Assembly: GCA_964424355.1 (NCBI GenBank)
Contig: CAYRIO010000015.1
Span: 9,567 to 73,566 of the forward strand
Direction of reading: 5' to 3'
Length of the DNA: 64,000 nt
Source of the DNA: CAZEHS01 sp964424355
Lineage (GTDB): Bacteria > Bacillota > Clostridia > Peptostreptococcales > Acidaminobacteraceae
Shown: positions 16,663-25,624 of the stretch, piece after piece
Numbering within the stretch: position 1 is the stretch's first letter
Layout: every line of letters begins with the position of its first letter
Program-made: the position numbers and the translations under genes
Notes under the pieces: model-generated
Told to the model about the DNA's origin: nothing
Database searches by the model: none
The model's input: the letters and a program-made list of their open reading frames with translations, nothing else

Positions 16663-18689
16663 CAGAGCGTCACCATCCCAACAGATTTTACTTCGATACT
16701 TGATTCCAGTTCATTATATGACAAAACCACTAAATCGGGAATATACTGCTCGGTCAGCCGTTTGAAATAGAGGCGCACAATTGGAGCTGTCAGAACAATC
16801 GGCTGTTCACCCATGGAGAGGAGTGTCTGTATCTGAACGGCCAGGCTATTGATGATTGCCTGACTTTCCAAAGGCTCCAGCGATAGATATGTGCCTGAGT
16901 CAGACTGTTTGATGGAGTGCATGAGCCGCGTTTCCAACTCCTGGTCCAGCGTTACCACCTTTAGCTGTTTTGCATTCACATAGCTTCTGGTAAGCATTCT
17001 TCCAATGCCTTGTCGGACATATTCCGTCAATACGTTGGCGTCACGGGTCACCGACCCGTAATCAGCCAAGGTTTCCATGATTGTTACCAAGTCGCGGATT
17101 GAAACCCCTTCGCGCAAAAGATTCTGAAGGACCTTTTGAACGTCACCGATGGACATCTGACTCGGTATCAGTTCATCTACAAGGGTTCCATTGTTCTCTC
17201 TCAGGTTATCTATCAATTGTTTAACCTCCTGGCGACCCAGGAGCTCATGAGAGTGGCGCTTAATGACTTCGGTAAGGTGCGTTGAAATGATGGATGAGGG
17301 ATCTACAACCGTGTAACCCATAATCTCGGCACGCTCACGGTCGCTTTCATTGATCCATTTAGCCGGAAGACCAAATGCCGGCTCAATGGTGTCTATTCCA
17401 TCAATATTGCCTTCAACATTTCCAGGATTCATGGCCAAAAACTGATCGAACATGATGCCACCCTGAGCGACTTCAGCACCCTTTATCTTGATCACGTACT
17501 GGTTAGGCTCCAATTGGATGTTGTCTCTGAGCCTGATCATTGGGACAACAACACCGTATTCCAGCGCGATTTGCCTTCGGATCATCACCAGCCTGTCAAA
17601 GAGGTCACCGCCTTGGTTCGGATCGGCCAGCGGAATAATTCCATATCCAAATTCCAGTTCTATTGGATCCACTTGAAGCAGAGGAATGATATTTTCCGGC
17701 CGTCTGATGTCATCACTTCTTGTATCAGGTGCAGGAGCTTGCTCAAGCTCCGAAGTCTTTTCATTCTCTTTTTTGAATCGGAAACCTAAATAGATGAAGC
17801 CCAGAGCCAACATTATAAAGGGAACATCCGGCAGCGGCGTTAGCCCTAAACCGATCAAAACGGCAGAGACAATAAACATGACACCGGGTCTGCTGAACAA
17901 CTGTCTGACAACATCATCGCCTAGATTAGAGTCCGACGCAGCCCGGGTGACTACGATACCGGTCGCTGTTGAAATCATCAGCGCTGGAATTTGATTGACC
18001 AAGCCATCCCCAACTGTCAGTAATGTGAACCGCGACATCGCCTCTGGAATAGTGAGGCCCATGCGGATGGCACCAATGGCAAAACCCGCAACGATATTGA
18101 TGATGGTGATGACGATGCCGGCAATGGCATCTCCTTTTACAAATTTTGTAGCACCATCCATGGAACCGTAAAAATCGGATTCCCGCTGTACTTTCAAGCG
18201 TCTGGACCGCGCGTCATTCTCAGTAATGAGGCCTGCGTTAAGATCCGCGTCAATTGCCATCTGCTTCCCTGGCATAGCATCCAGGGTGAAACGCGCTGCC
18301 ACTTCCGCTACCCGTTCAGAACCTTTGGTGATTACCAGAAACTGAACAATGGTTATGATGATGAAAACAATGAATCCTACAACGGCGTCTCCACCTATAA
18401 CGAACGTTCCAAATGCTTCAATAACCTCGCCAGCATCACCTCTGGACAGGATATTCCGGGTGGATGAAATATTCAGGGCCAGCCTGAACAGCGTTGTCAG
18501 CAAGAGCACGGATGGGAAAATTGAAAACTGTAAAGGTTCCGTATTGAACATACTTATCAACAGAATCACCAATGCAATGGTAATATTGACGCTGAGCAGA
18601 AAATCCATCACCCCGAGGGGCATTGGAATAATGATCATCAGAATGATGAATATGACTGCTATCGGAAACAACAAATCTCCGATTTTCAT
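16662..18689 (-). CDS. flhA: Flagellar export apparatus protein FlhA
   Basis: FlhA forms the nonameric export gate ring and docks chaperone-substrate complexes. The 675-residue protein has about eight N-terminal membrane segments, the conserved FHIPEP-family cytoplasmic loop (RFTLDAMPGKQMAIDADLNAG, then ARSRR), TVGDGLVNQIPALMISTATG, and the C-terminal cytoplasmic domain with PAFGLPAKWI and VDPSSIISTHLTEVIKRH. It follows flhB by 11 bases. Confidence 0.97.
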   Translation of the reverse strand: MKIGDLLFPIAVIFIILMIIIPMPLGVMDFLLSVNITIALVILLISMFNTEPLQFSIFPSVLLLTTLFRLALNISSTRNILSRGDAGEVIEAFGTFVIGGDAVVGFIVFIIITIVQFLVITKGSERVAEVAARFTLDAMPGKQMAIDADLNAGLITENDARSRRLKVQRESDFYGSMDGATKFVKGDAIAGIVITIINIVAGFAIGAIRMGLTIPEAMSRFTLLTVGDGLVNQIPALMISTATGIVVTRAASDSNLGDDVVRQLFSRPGVMFIVSAVLIGLGLTPLPDVPFIMLALGFIYLGFRFKKENEKTSELEQAPAPDTRSDDIRRPENIIPLLQVDPIELEFGYGIIPLADPNQGGDLFDRLVMIRRQIALEYGVVVPMIRLRDNIQLEPNQYVIKIKGAEVAQGGIMFDQFLAMNPGNVEGNIDGIDTIEPAFGLPAKWINESDRERAEIMGYTVVDPSSIISTHLTEVIKRHSHELLGRQEVKQLIDNLRENNGTLVDELIPSQMSIGDVQKVLQNLLREGVSIRDLVTIMETLADYGSVTRDANVLTEYVRQGIGRMLTRSYVNAKQLKVVTLDQELETRLMHSIKQSDSGTYLSLEPLESQAIINSLAVQIQTLLSMGEQPIVLTAPIVRLYFKRLTEQYIPDLVVLSYNELESSIEVKSVGMVTL

Positions 18690-18700
18690 GAAGGCCTCCC

Positions 18701-19783
18701 TTACCGCTTTTTCAGGTTGTAAACATATGCAAGTACTTCTGCCACAGCCTGATAAAGATCGGGCGGGACATAGTCGCCTATTTGAACTGCCTGGTAAAGC
18801 GTTCTTGCCAGTACCTTGTTTTCAACTACAGGTACACGGTTCGCTTCAGCGATTTTTCTAATATTCAATGCGATCAGGTCCTGCCCTTTCGCGACAATCC
18901 GAGGAGCAGCATCCTTATCGTTCTTATATTCAATGGCAATGGCAAAATGCGTGGGATTTGTGATGACGACGTCAGCCTTTGGAACATCCTGCATCATGCG
19001 TCGCATCGACATTTGCCGCTGACGCTCTTTGATTTTGGACTTAATCAGTGGATCGCCTTCTGTCTGCTTATATTCTTCTTTGATTTCTTGCTTCGACATT
19101 TTTAATTGCTTGTTATGCTCATGCCGGGCGTAGATATAATCAAATAAAGCGACAACAATCAGAAATACCGCATTCCTGACAACAATATCGAAAATTGTCT
19201 TCCACATGGTCGCCCCCATGATCCAGGGGTCCATATCAAAGAGATTTACCAGCAGTGCCTGCTTGTCACGAAGATAGACATATGTAATATAGATCATGAC
19301 GGCTGATTTGGTAGATGATTTCGCCAGCTCCACTAAAGCCCGCATTGAAAACATGCGCTTGAAGCCGCTGAGTGGGTTAATACGGTCCAGTTTGAATTTA
19401 AGCGGTTCCGCGGTGAAGAGAAAACCAACCTGCATATAATTCAGCGCAATTCCCGTTACCATCACCACTAAAACAATGGGACCTATCATCAGGAGCATAT
19501 CCCACATGATCTGCGCAACAAACACTATAAAATTGCCTGGCTCGAAAACCTTCCATGGAGCCGTGCACTTCTCCATGACCATCATGTAGTGCGTGAAGAA
19601 GCGTTCCATGAAATAAGGGCCGAAGAAATTGAGAAAGACAATGAGGACCAACAGTGCCACCGCGCCATTTGCTTCGCGACTTTGAGGCACCTGCCCTTTC
19701 TGGCGGGCATCTCGCTCTTTTTTAGGAGTTGCCTGCTCAGTCTTTTCTCCTTGGAAAAGATCCAAGCGTATCGCAAAGCGCAT
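18701..19783 (-). CDS. flhB: Flagellar export switch protein FlhB
   Basis: FlhB controls the change from rod/hook to filament export by self-cleavage. The 360-residue protein has the EKTEQATPKKERDARQKGQV N-terminus, four membrane segments, and the autocleavage site N276-P-T-H279 in VVITNPTHFAIAIEY, followed by the C-terminal domain ending in DLYQAVAEVLAYVYNLKKR. It overlaps fliR by one base (TAATG) and has GGAG ahead. A separate copy of only the C-terminal domain is encoded at 53859-54143. Confidence 0.97.
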   Translation of the reverse strand: MRFAIRLDLFQGEKTEQATPKKERDARQKGQVPQSREANGAVALLVLIVFLNFFGPYFMERFFTHYMMVMEKCTAPWKVFEPGNFIVFVAQIMWDMLLMIGPIVLVVMVTGIALNYMQVGFLFTAEPLKFKLDRINPLSGFKRMFSMRALVELAKSSTKSAVMIYITYVYLRDKQALLVNLFDMDPWIMGATMWKTIFDIVVRNAVFLIVVALFDYIYARHEHNKQLKMSKQEIKEEYKQTEGDPLIKSKIKERQRQMSMRRMMQDVPKADVVITNPTHFAIAIEYKNDKDAAPRIVAKGQDLIALNIRKIAEANRVPVVENKVLARTLYQAVQIGDYVPPDLYQAVAEVLAYVYNLKKR

Positions 19784-20562
19784 TATAACCCACTCCGTTG
19801 ATATAAATCGATAATCTCATACGCATACTGCACCATCAATTCATTCAGAAATGCAATAATCTGTATGATGTAGGGCATCAATATGTAGAACAGAGATAAT
19901 CCAATCATTATTTTTACCGGCATACCCACCATGAAAACGTTGAATCCTGGCATCGCCTTAGAGAGCAACCCCATAATGACGTCTGCAATCATGATAGTCA
20001 GCAAAAAAGGCGCTGCGATTTTGATTCCAATAACAAATGACTGGACGAAGATTACATTGAAAATATCAATGGCTCCCATATTCAATACACCCTGCGCAAG
20101 AGGAACGGTCTTGAAACAATGCCAAACCGCTTCAATTACACGATGGTGACAGTCCGTCACCAGAAAAATCATCATGGCCATGAGATACAGAAGATTGGCC
20201 GTCAACGGCATCTCTGTTTCATCAGTCGCGCTGATAACGTTGATCATTGAAAATCCAATGCTGGTATCGATGGCTACACCAGCCAAATAAATGGCGTTGT
20301 ACACAATGGCCATGGCGATACTGATACTAAGGCCAATACCAGTTTCAATCAAGATGTGATAAAACAAATCCCAAAGTGTCACAATGCTTGCCGCGCTTGA
20401 AATCCCCGCTACCGGATAAATCAATATTGTCAGCATCAATACTAAGGCCACTCTGACCTGCGCCGGAATGTTGACAGCTCCGAAAAAGGGAATCAACGAA
20501 AAAATTGCACCGATCCGTGTGAATATTAATATGGCGACAATCAGACTATCAGTCAGGATCAT
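19783..20562 (-). CDS. fliR: Flagellar export gate protein FliR
   Basis: FliR joins FliP and FliQ in the export channel. The 259-residue protein is almost all membrane segments and carries LIFTRIGAIFSLIPFFGAVNIPAQVRV at the N-terminus and VGMPVKIMIGLSLF near the C-terminus, both family hallmarks. It is linked by overlap to flhB and follows fliQ by eight bases. Confidence 0.95.
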   Translation of the reverse strand: MILTDSLIVAILIFTRIGAIFSLIPFFGAVNIPAQVRVALVLMLTILIYPVAGISSAASIVTLWDLFYHILIETGIGLSISIAMAIVYNAIYLAGVAIDTSIGFSMINVISATDETEMPLTANLLYLMAMMIFLVTDCHHRVIEAVWHCFKTVPLAQGVLNMGAIDIFNVIFVQSFVIGIKIAAPFLLTIMIADVIMGLLSKAMPGFNVFMVGMPVKIMIGLSLFYILMPYIIQIIAFLNELMVQYAYEIIDLYQRSGL

Positions 20563-20570
20563 GGGATGCC

Positions 20571-20840
20571 TCAGGTAATCAAACTATTGATATTAAGGAA
20601 TACGCCTTGTGTATATGCTACCAGAACCTGCAGAATCCAAGGTCCCAACAACAGCATCGTGATGAAAACCGCGAAAAGTTTTGGAACAAAAGTGAGGGTT
20701 GATTCATTGATTTGGGTTGTCGCTTGGAAAACCGCGATTATCAGACCCACAATCATTGCAACCAGCATCATGGGAGCTGATACAAGAAGTGTGACATACA
20801 TGGCCTGTGAATACAGATCTAAGATCATTTTTTCATCCAT
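20571..20840 (-). CDS. fliQ: Flagellar export gate protein FliQ
   Basis: The 89-residue protein has two membrane hairpins and the family core APMMLVAMIVGLIIAVFQATTQINESTLTFVPK. It is four copies per export channel in studied species. It lies in the standard order fliP-fliQ-fliR. Confidence 0.96.
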   Translation of the reverse strand: MDEKMILDLYSQAMYVTLLVSAPMMLVAMIVGLIIAVFQATTQINESTLTFVPKLFAVFITMLLLGPWILQVLVAYTQGVFLNINSLIT

Positions 20841-20851
20841 CGTTAATCACC

Positions 20852-21631
20852 TCATCGAATACCGGCAAGTATGGCGCGGACCATGAGGTTCCACCCATCA
20901 ATCAATATGAACAGCAAAATCTTAAACGGCAACGAAATCATGACCGGCGGAAGCATCATCATCCCCAAAGCCATTAAAGTGCTGGCAACTACCATATCGA
21001 TAACAATGAACGGGATGAACAGCAAAAATCCCACTTCGAATCCGGTTCTGAGCTCACTGATAATGAATGCGGGAATCAGCGCAGTAGTTGGCACGGCCTC
21101 TAAATTTTTAGGTGCTTCTGTTTCAGCCAACTTAATAAACAACGCCAGATCCTTGCTGCGCACTTGCTTGAACATAAACTCGCGCATTGGGTTCATGGCG
21201 TTATCGTAAGCCTGCTCTAGAGTGATTTCTCCCTTGCTGAGAGGCTTATAGGCTTTTTCGTTAATTTCAGTGAACGTAGGAGCCATAACAAAAAAAGTCA
21301 AAAACAGCGCCAGACCAATGAGAACCTGGTTGGGAGGCGTTGTCTGCAAAGAAAGTGCTTTTCTCAGAAACGAAAAAATGATAATGATTCGGGTAAAGCA
21401 CGTCATCAGCAGCAAGATGGAGGGCGCCATCGAGAGGACCGTCAGCATCAGGACAACCTGAATGGTGCTGGCCACTTCCTGCGGCGTATCTGCAGTCCCT
21501 ACATTTACATCGAGATTCGGAAGAGTCAGAGGTGCATCCGCAAATGCCGCTATACTGCTCACTGCGAATAACACAACCAGCATCATGAATACAATAAACC
21601 AACGTTTTAATTTCGGGTTCTTCTTATTCAT
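20852..21631 (-). CDS. fliP: Flagellar export gate protein FliP
   Basis: FliP forms the pentameric core of the export channel. The 259-residue protein starts with a cleavable-looking signal segment (about residues 10-31, ending AAFADA), then shows STIQVVLMLTVLSMAPSILLLMTCFTRIIIIFSFLRKAL, QTTPPNQVLIGLALFLTFFVM and the ELRTGFEVGFLLFIPFIVIDMVVASTLMALGMMMLPPVMISLPFK block. It follows fliO by three bases. In Bacillus its activation needs SwrB, and a SwrB-like gene ends this operon. Confidence 0.97.
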   Translation of the reverse strand: MNKKNPKLKRWFIVFMMLVVLFAVSSIAAFADAPLTLPNLDVNVGTADTPQEVASTIQVVLMLTVLSMAPSILLLMTCFTRIIIIFSFLRKALSLQTTPPNQVLIGLALFLTFFVMAPTFTEINEKAYKPLSKGEITLEQAYDNAMNPMREFMFKQVRSKDLALFIKLAETEAPKNLEAVPTTALIPAFIISELRTGFEVGFLLFIPFIVIDMVVASTLMALGMMMLPPVMISLPFKILLFILIDGWNLMVRAILAGIR

Positions 21632-21634
21632 GCC

Positions 21635-22009
21635 TCACCCTTGCTTTTTCTTCATGATTTTTTCGAAAATTTCTTTAAATGGCTGAGCCGCATCCTCTTG
21701 TTCTACGAGCTCCGGCATATAATCCGTAAGTTTATCCAGCAGCCGTGCGCCATTTCGATCTTGATAAAGGAAATAATGAATTCCGCCAATCTTCACCATT
21801 AGGAAGTTGCGGTCTGTTCCAATCGGCAACCGGTCAACAACCTTGATTTGGGTTCCAAACGTGCGCCCGTAGCCTTTTGAAACCCAGCGGGTCGTCCAGT
21901 AAGCCATCCCCAAGATTCCGCCGAATATCAGAATATAAAACAGACCATTCAACGGGTTAAAGCTCACTGGAGCCACAATTGCTGCAGGGAATAGGAATCC
22001 CACCATCAT
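21635..22009 (-). CDS. fliO: Flagellar export apparatus assembly protein FliO
   Basis: FliO stabilises FliP during channel assembly. The 124-residue protein has one membrane segment (about 17-40) and the short cytoplasmic module with IKVVDRLPIGTDRNFLMVKIGG, characteristic of FliO/FliZ. It sits between cheY and fliP, as in Bacillus (where it is also called fliZ). Confidence 0.88.
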   Translation of the reverse strand: MMVGFLFPAAIVAPVSFNPLNGLFYILIFGGILGMAYWTTRWVSKGYGRTFGTQIKVVDRLPIGTDRNFLMVKIGGIHYFLYQDRNGARLLDKLTDYMPELVEQEDAAQPFKEIFEKIMKKKQG

Positions 22010-22016
22010 CTATTGC

Positions 22017-22379
22017 CTAACCGATAACTTTCTTAACAGCTTCAATGACTCGATCCGCTTGAAATGGCTTCACGATAAAATCACGGGCTCCAGCTTGGAT
22101 CGATTCAATAACCATAGCTTGCTGCCCCATGGCGGAGCACATGACGATTTTAGCATTGGGATCAATTTTCTTGATCTCCTTAACTGCTTGGATTCCATCC
22201 ACCTCAGGCATGGTGATATCCATGATAACCAATTCAGGCAGCAATTCCTTGTACTTCTCGATTGCCTTCTGCCCGTTCTCAGCTTCCCCACTGACCAGGT
22301 ATCCATTCTTAGTCAGGACGTCCTTAATCATCATTCTCATAAATGCGGCGTCATCAACAACCAGGATTCCGTTTCCCAT
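22017..22379 (-). CDS. cheY: Chemotaxis response regulator CheY
   Basis: CheY-P binds FliM/FliY at the switch. The 120-residue single receiver domain has D9-D10, the phospho-acceptor Asp54 in LVIMDITMPEVDG, S82 and K104 in DFIVKPF. It lies between fliY, whose product can dephosphorylate it, and fliO, the Bacillus order. Confidence 0.95.
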   Translation of the reverse strand: MGNGILVVDDAAFMRMMIKDVLTKNGYLVSGEAENGQKAIEKYKELLPELVIMDITMPEVDGIQAVKEIKKIDPNAKIVMCSAMGQQAMVIESIQAGARDFIVKPFQADRVIEAVKKVIG

Positions 22380-22399
22380 TGTATTTCCTCCATATCCGA

Positions 22400-23515
22400 T
22401 TATTTCTTGAGTCGTTTATCCGGCATCACGATTTCAGTAATACGGATCCCGTAATTTTCATCAACTACCACAACCTCACCCTTGGCAATCAGCTTCCCGT
22501 TAGCGTTAATATCAAGAGACTCTCCTACCAGCTTGTCGAGTTCTACGACAGTTCCTGGTGAAAAATCAAGAATCTCGCTGATTCTTTTAACGGTACGACC
22601 CAACTCTACCGTTATTTCCAACGGTACGTCTCTGATCAACCCAATGTCACTGTGATAGTTTCCGAGATTTGCACCTTCATCGAAGCTATTGAATTGAAGG
22701 GGCTGTGCATTTACCGGTGGGCTTTGTCTGTGTGTTGGCGCCGGTTCATAATCATCCTCGTATTCACGAGGCGGGGTTCGCGGGACCACTTTTTCAGCAG
22801 CAGGTGCAGGTTTAGGAGGGGCTTTCTCAACGGGTGGCGGCGTCTGCGGCTGAGACTTTGCCAACAAACTCTGAACCATCGTCTTCGCCCATTCCAAAGG
22901 CATGATCTGCATGATTTCACTATCGATCAAATCACCGATAGTAATCCTGAATGATACACAGACAATGTTTGCATCCGGAGCAATATTATATGCACCAACA
23001 TCGAACTTATCCAGTGTATCATAAAAAGCTTCTGGAGGGGAAATATCGATTTTATGACCCAACATTTCCGATAGGGAAGTGGATGAAGACCCTATCATCT
23101 GGTTCATCGCTTCACTGATCGCACTGAGGTGCAAATCTGTCAGCTCATCTGAAACGTTTGTTCCATCGCCTCCCATCATGAGGTCGGTGATGATTTTCAC
23201 ATCGCGTTCGTTAATAACCAGTAAATTCAGACCATCAATACCCATTCTGTAATTGATGACAATGGTAACAACTCTATCAGAAGTATTGCTTCCGATTTCG
23301 TCAAAGGTGGTTTCCTTTACCTTTGGTGTCGTTATGGTAACTTTCTGCCCCAGCAGGGTGAAAAGCGTTGTAGCCGCAGTCCCCATGCTAATATTTCCAA
23401 TTTCACCCAATGCATCTTTGTCTTCATCGGTAAGCAGTTGCTTTTTCTCCGGTTCGCTAACCATCGATCCGCCAAGCAATGCATTAATTTCATCTTGTGA
23501 GAGCATATCAGCCAT
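22400..23515 (-). CDS. fliY: Flagellar switch protein and CheY-P phosphatase FliY
   Basis: FliY replaces FliN in Bacillus-type switches and removes phosphate from CheY-P. The 371-residue product has a CheY-binding N-terminus (MLSQDEINALLGG), a CheC-like domain with two phosphatase motifs (E38-I-G-N41 and E135...N138), a Pro-rich linker (about 215-265), and a C-terminal SpoA/FliN domain (DVPLEITVELGRTVKRISEI to KGEVVVVDENYGIRITEI). It overlaps fliM by eight bases. Confidence 0.96.
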   Translation of the reverse strand: MADMLSQDEINALLGGSMVSEPEKKQLLTDEDKDALGEIGNISMGTAATTLFTLLGQKVTITTPKVKETTFDEIGSNTSDRVVTIVINYRMGIDGLNLLVINERDVKIITDLMMGGDGTNVSDELTDLHLSAISEAMNQMIGSSSTSLSEMLGHKIDISPPEAFYDTLDKFDVGAYNIAPDANIVCVSFRITIGDLIDSEIMQIMPLEWAKTMVQSLLAKSQPQTPPPVEKAPPKPAPAAEKVVPRTPPREYEDDYEPAPTHRQSPPVNAQPLQFNSFDEGANLGNYHSDIGLIRDVPLEITVELGRTVKRISEILDFSPGTVVELDKLVGESLDINANGKLIAKGEVVVVDENYGIRITEIVMPDKRLKK

Positions 23516-24512
23516 CCATATCCACTCCTTCCTCTAATTGCCGTGTTATACGGACGGCCGTTCGGTTATTTTTCACACCCGGCTGACCAAAATACTTTAA
23601 TTCCTGATCTACGTAAACTTCCAATTCATCAGACACTTTGCTGTTCAGGATGATGACATCCCCAACTTGAAGGCTCAAGAATTCTTCTACCAATATACTG
23701 GACTTCCCAATGATCGTCTTGACATTCAAGTTCGCTTTTTCAATCCGCATGTGAAGAGCGCTTCGTTCCTCATCTGTCAGCTGCTTTTTCAGGTTCGACT
23801 GGAACCAAAGTTTTGATGTGAGGTTCGGTAGAATCGGCTCGATAACATAATGGGGAATGGCGATGTTCACCATGCCTTCAACATCACCGATTTTCAGATT
23901 CAGGGTGATCAAAGCAATGGACTCACTGGGGGAAACAATTTGAGCAAACTGAGAATTGGTTTCGATATTTTCCAATTTGGGCTTCAATTCAATAATATTA
24001 CCCCAGGGCTCTTTAAGAAGGTTAATGAATTTGTTCATGATGTTTTTGAGCAGAACCATTTCAATCTCAGTCAATGCCCTGGATTCTTTAAGGAGTCCGG
24101 ATTTCCCTACCCCGCCAAGAACACGCTCGATCATTGCAAAGGCCACATCGACAGCGATATCAATGATTATTTGTCCATCCAACGGTGAAAATTTGACAAT
24201 CCCCAGTATTGCAGGATTTGACACCGAGTTGGAAAACTCGCTGTAGGTCATCCCCTGAGTAGAAAGGACATCCACCTCAATGTACGTTCTCAGATACCCT
24301 GACAGGAAGTTGTTCAACAATCGGCTAAAGTTCTCATGAATAATTTCAAGAGTTCTCAGCTGATCCTTGCCAAACTTGTCCGGCCGCCGAAAATCGTACT
24401 TTTTAATTTTCTTATCCTTCTTTTCCTCTTCTATCTCAGTGACGTCAACCTCCCCAGAGCTTAACGCACTAAGGAGTTCATCTATTTCATTTTGAGAAAG
24501 AATGTCTGACAC
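23508..24512 (-). CDS. fliM: Flagellar switch protein FliM
   Basis: FliM receives CheY-P and links it to rotation change. The 334-residue protein has the CheY-binding N-terminal motif LSQNEIDELLSAL (Glu9 to Leu17), YDFRRPDKFGKDQLRTLEIIHENFSRLL, the CheC-like middle with IVSPSESIALITLNLKIGDVEGMVNIAIPH, and a SpoA domain at the C-terminus. A gap of 48 bases separates it from fliL. Confidence 0.97.
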   Translation of the reverse strand: MSDILSQNEIDELLSALSSGEVDVTEIEEEKKDKKIKKYDFRRPDKFGKDQLRTLEIIHENFSRLLNNFLSGYLRTYIEVDVLSTQGMTYSEFSNSVSNPAILGIVKFSPLDGQIIIDIAVDVAFAMIERVLGGVGKSGLLKESRALTEIEMVLLKNIMNKFINLLKEPWGNIIELKPKLENIETNSQFAQIVSPSESIALITLNLKIGDVEGMVNIAIPHYVIEPILPNLTSKLWFQSNLKKQLTDEERSALHMRIEKANLNVKTIIGKSSILVEEFLSLQVGDVIILNSKVSDELEVYVDQELKYFGQPGVKNNRTAVRITRQLEEGVDMDG

Positions 24513-24560
24513 GGTTTCACCACCTGAAAAAACGGGGATTGGAAAAGACAGGGTTCACTC

Positions 24561-24977
24561 TTACTGGACAATGAAATCCAAGAATAGAACATCCGTGACT
24601 GTTTCCTGATCCGCTTCCGTTATCTCCCTTACCATGTCCAGAATCGCTTCTCTAAGGCGTTCCTGACCGTTAGGGGCGTTGATCTCTTCTAGCTTGGTTT
24701 TACGATACAGCTGAGTTATGTCATTGATGATTCGACTCTTGTTCTTCTCCAGCTTCGCAATGAATGCTTCATCGGAGTACTCGATAACCGCTTTCGTCCT
24801 CAGAATTCGTCCAGGCTCGAAAATGTTGGAGTACATTTCACCCAGTTCAAATTCGTAATTGAGAACTTCGTGTACTGGTTCTTCTTTGGGCTTGTTGAAA
24901 ACAAGGAAGAAGAGCGCCACCGCTACGATTACTAGGACTAGAACTACTGCACTTACGATAATGATAATTTTCTTCAT
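24561..24977 (-). CDS. fliL: Flagellar basal body-associated protein FliL
   Basis: FliL surrounds stator units and supports torque. The 138-residue protein has one N-terminal membrane segment (about 4-27) and an outer domain with LRTKAVIEYSDE and a C-terminal VTDVLFLDFIVQ strand usual for the family. In many relatives motA and motB stand directly upstream; here 333 bases without a gene lie there. Confidence 0.92.
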   Translation of the reverse strand: MKKIIIIVSAVVLVLVIVAVALFFLVFNKPKEEPVHEVLNYEFELGEMYSNIFEPGRILRTKAVIEYSDEAFIAKLEKNKSRIINDITQLYRKTKLEEINAPNGQERLREAILDMVREITEADQETVTDVLFLDFIVQ

Positions 24978-25310
24978 GTGCGTCCTAATCTCCTTCTTCT
25001 GATCAATTTTTAAGAACCGAAGATGAGCCTCGGTCGCTTACTCAATGCTCAAACCTGTACTGCTAGGTATGATACCCTCAAAATGAATCCGTAAACTATG
25101 TAGAATGGATCCACGGAACACCCATACTGACAGTATGCGGCACCGCAGAAACCGCTAACAAATTAACAGGGCGACGCATTAGCCGCCCATATCAATTATG
25201 TCTCACAAAACCCATTTAATCCATGAGGCCAATTACCCAGAAACAAGCATTGTCAGCGCTTAAGGCTATGGAAATTCCTAAGCACCTGCTTTCAGGAGTC
25301 AGAGCAAGTC
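24978..25310 (-). other. 333-base stretch without a gene, where motAB often lies
   Basis: All three minus-strand frames are broken by stops and no frame resembles MotA or MotB. The stretch is rich in short inverted repeats: CATACTG-A-CAGTATG at 25123-25137, GCGG-CA-CCGC at 25137-25146, and GGGCG...CGCCC at 25169-25188. No riboswitch class or tRNA was recognised and no clear promoter was seen. The fliL ribosome-binding site (AGAAGGAGATTAGG) lies at its downstream end. Confidence 0.6.
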
Positions 25311-25523
25311 TTATTGCCCTTTATGATCCACCAAAATGGGTAAAACACTAATCTTTTGCTTATATTGTACTATCCGGTCAATCAGGTCGTCAATACTCTC
25401 GGTCACGATAATTTTATGTCCTGTAGTCAGCGTAACAACTGTATCTGGAGTCTCTTCGAGGGTTTCAATCAGGTCTGAATTTATTACCAATTTGCTTCCA
25501 TTTAAGCGAGTTACTTCTACCAT
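25311..25523 (-). CDS. swrD: SwrD/FlbD-family flagellar protein
   Basis: In Bacillus SwrD raises flagellar power, probably through the stators. The 70-residue product is the typical FlbD module: VEVTRLNGSKLVINSDLIET, ETPDTVVTLTTGHKIIV, then DLIDRIVQYKQK. The frame is open 19 codons further upstream, but ATG 25523 matches the family start and has GGGAG nine bases before it. It follows flgE; motAB, often next, is absent. Confidence 0.92.
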   Translation of the reverse strand: MVEVTRLNGSKLVINSDLIETLEETPDTVVTLTTGHKIIVTESIDDLIDRIVQYKQKISVLPILVDHKGQ

Positions 25524-25624
25524 GTTATCAACTCCCTTCATACTATTTTGTTTTTCTAACCCCATCTCACCCTCATGCAATCAAGCGGCTCCTGGCATTG
25601 GGCCGGGAGCCGGATTCATTCAGA

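Noticed and set aside
24978..25310. A riboswitch or motB remnant in the gap before fliL
   Set aside because: Frames were translated and show no MotA/MotB pattern, and conserved cores of common riboswitches such as c-di-GMP-I were not found. The stretch is kept only as an unexplained interval.
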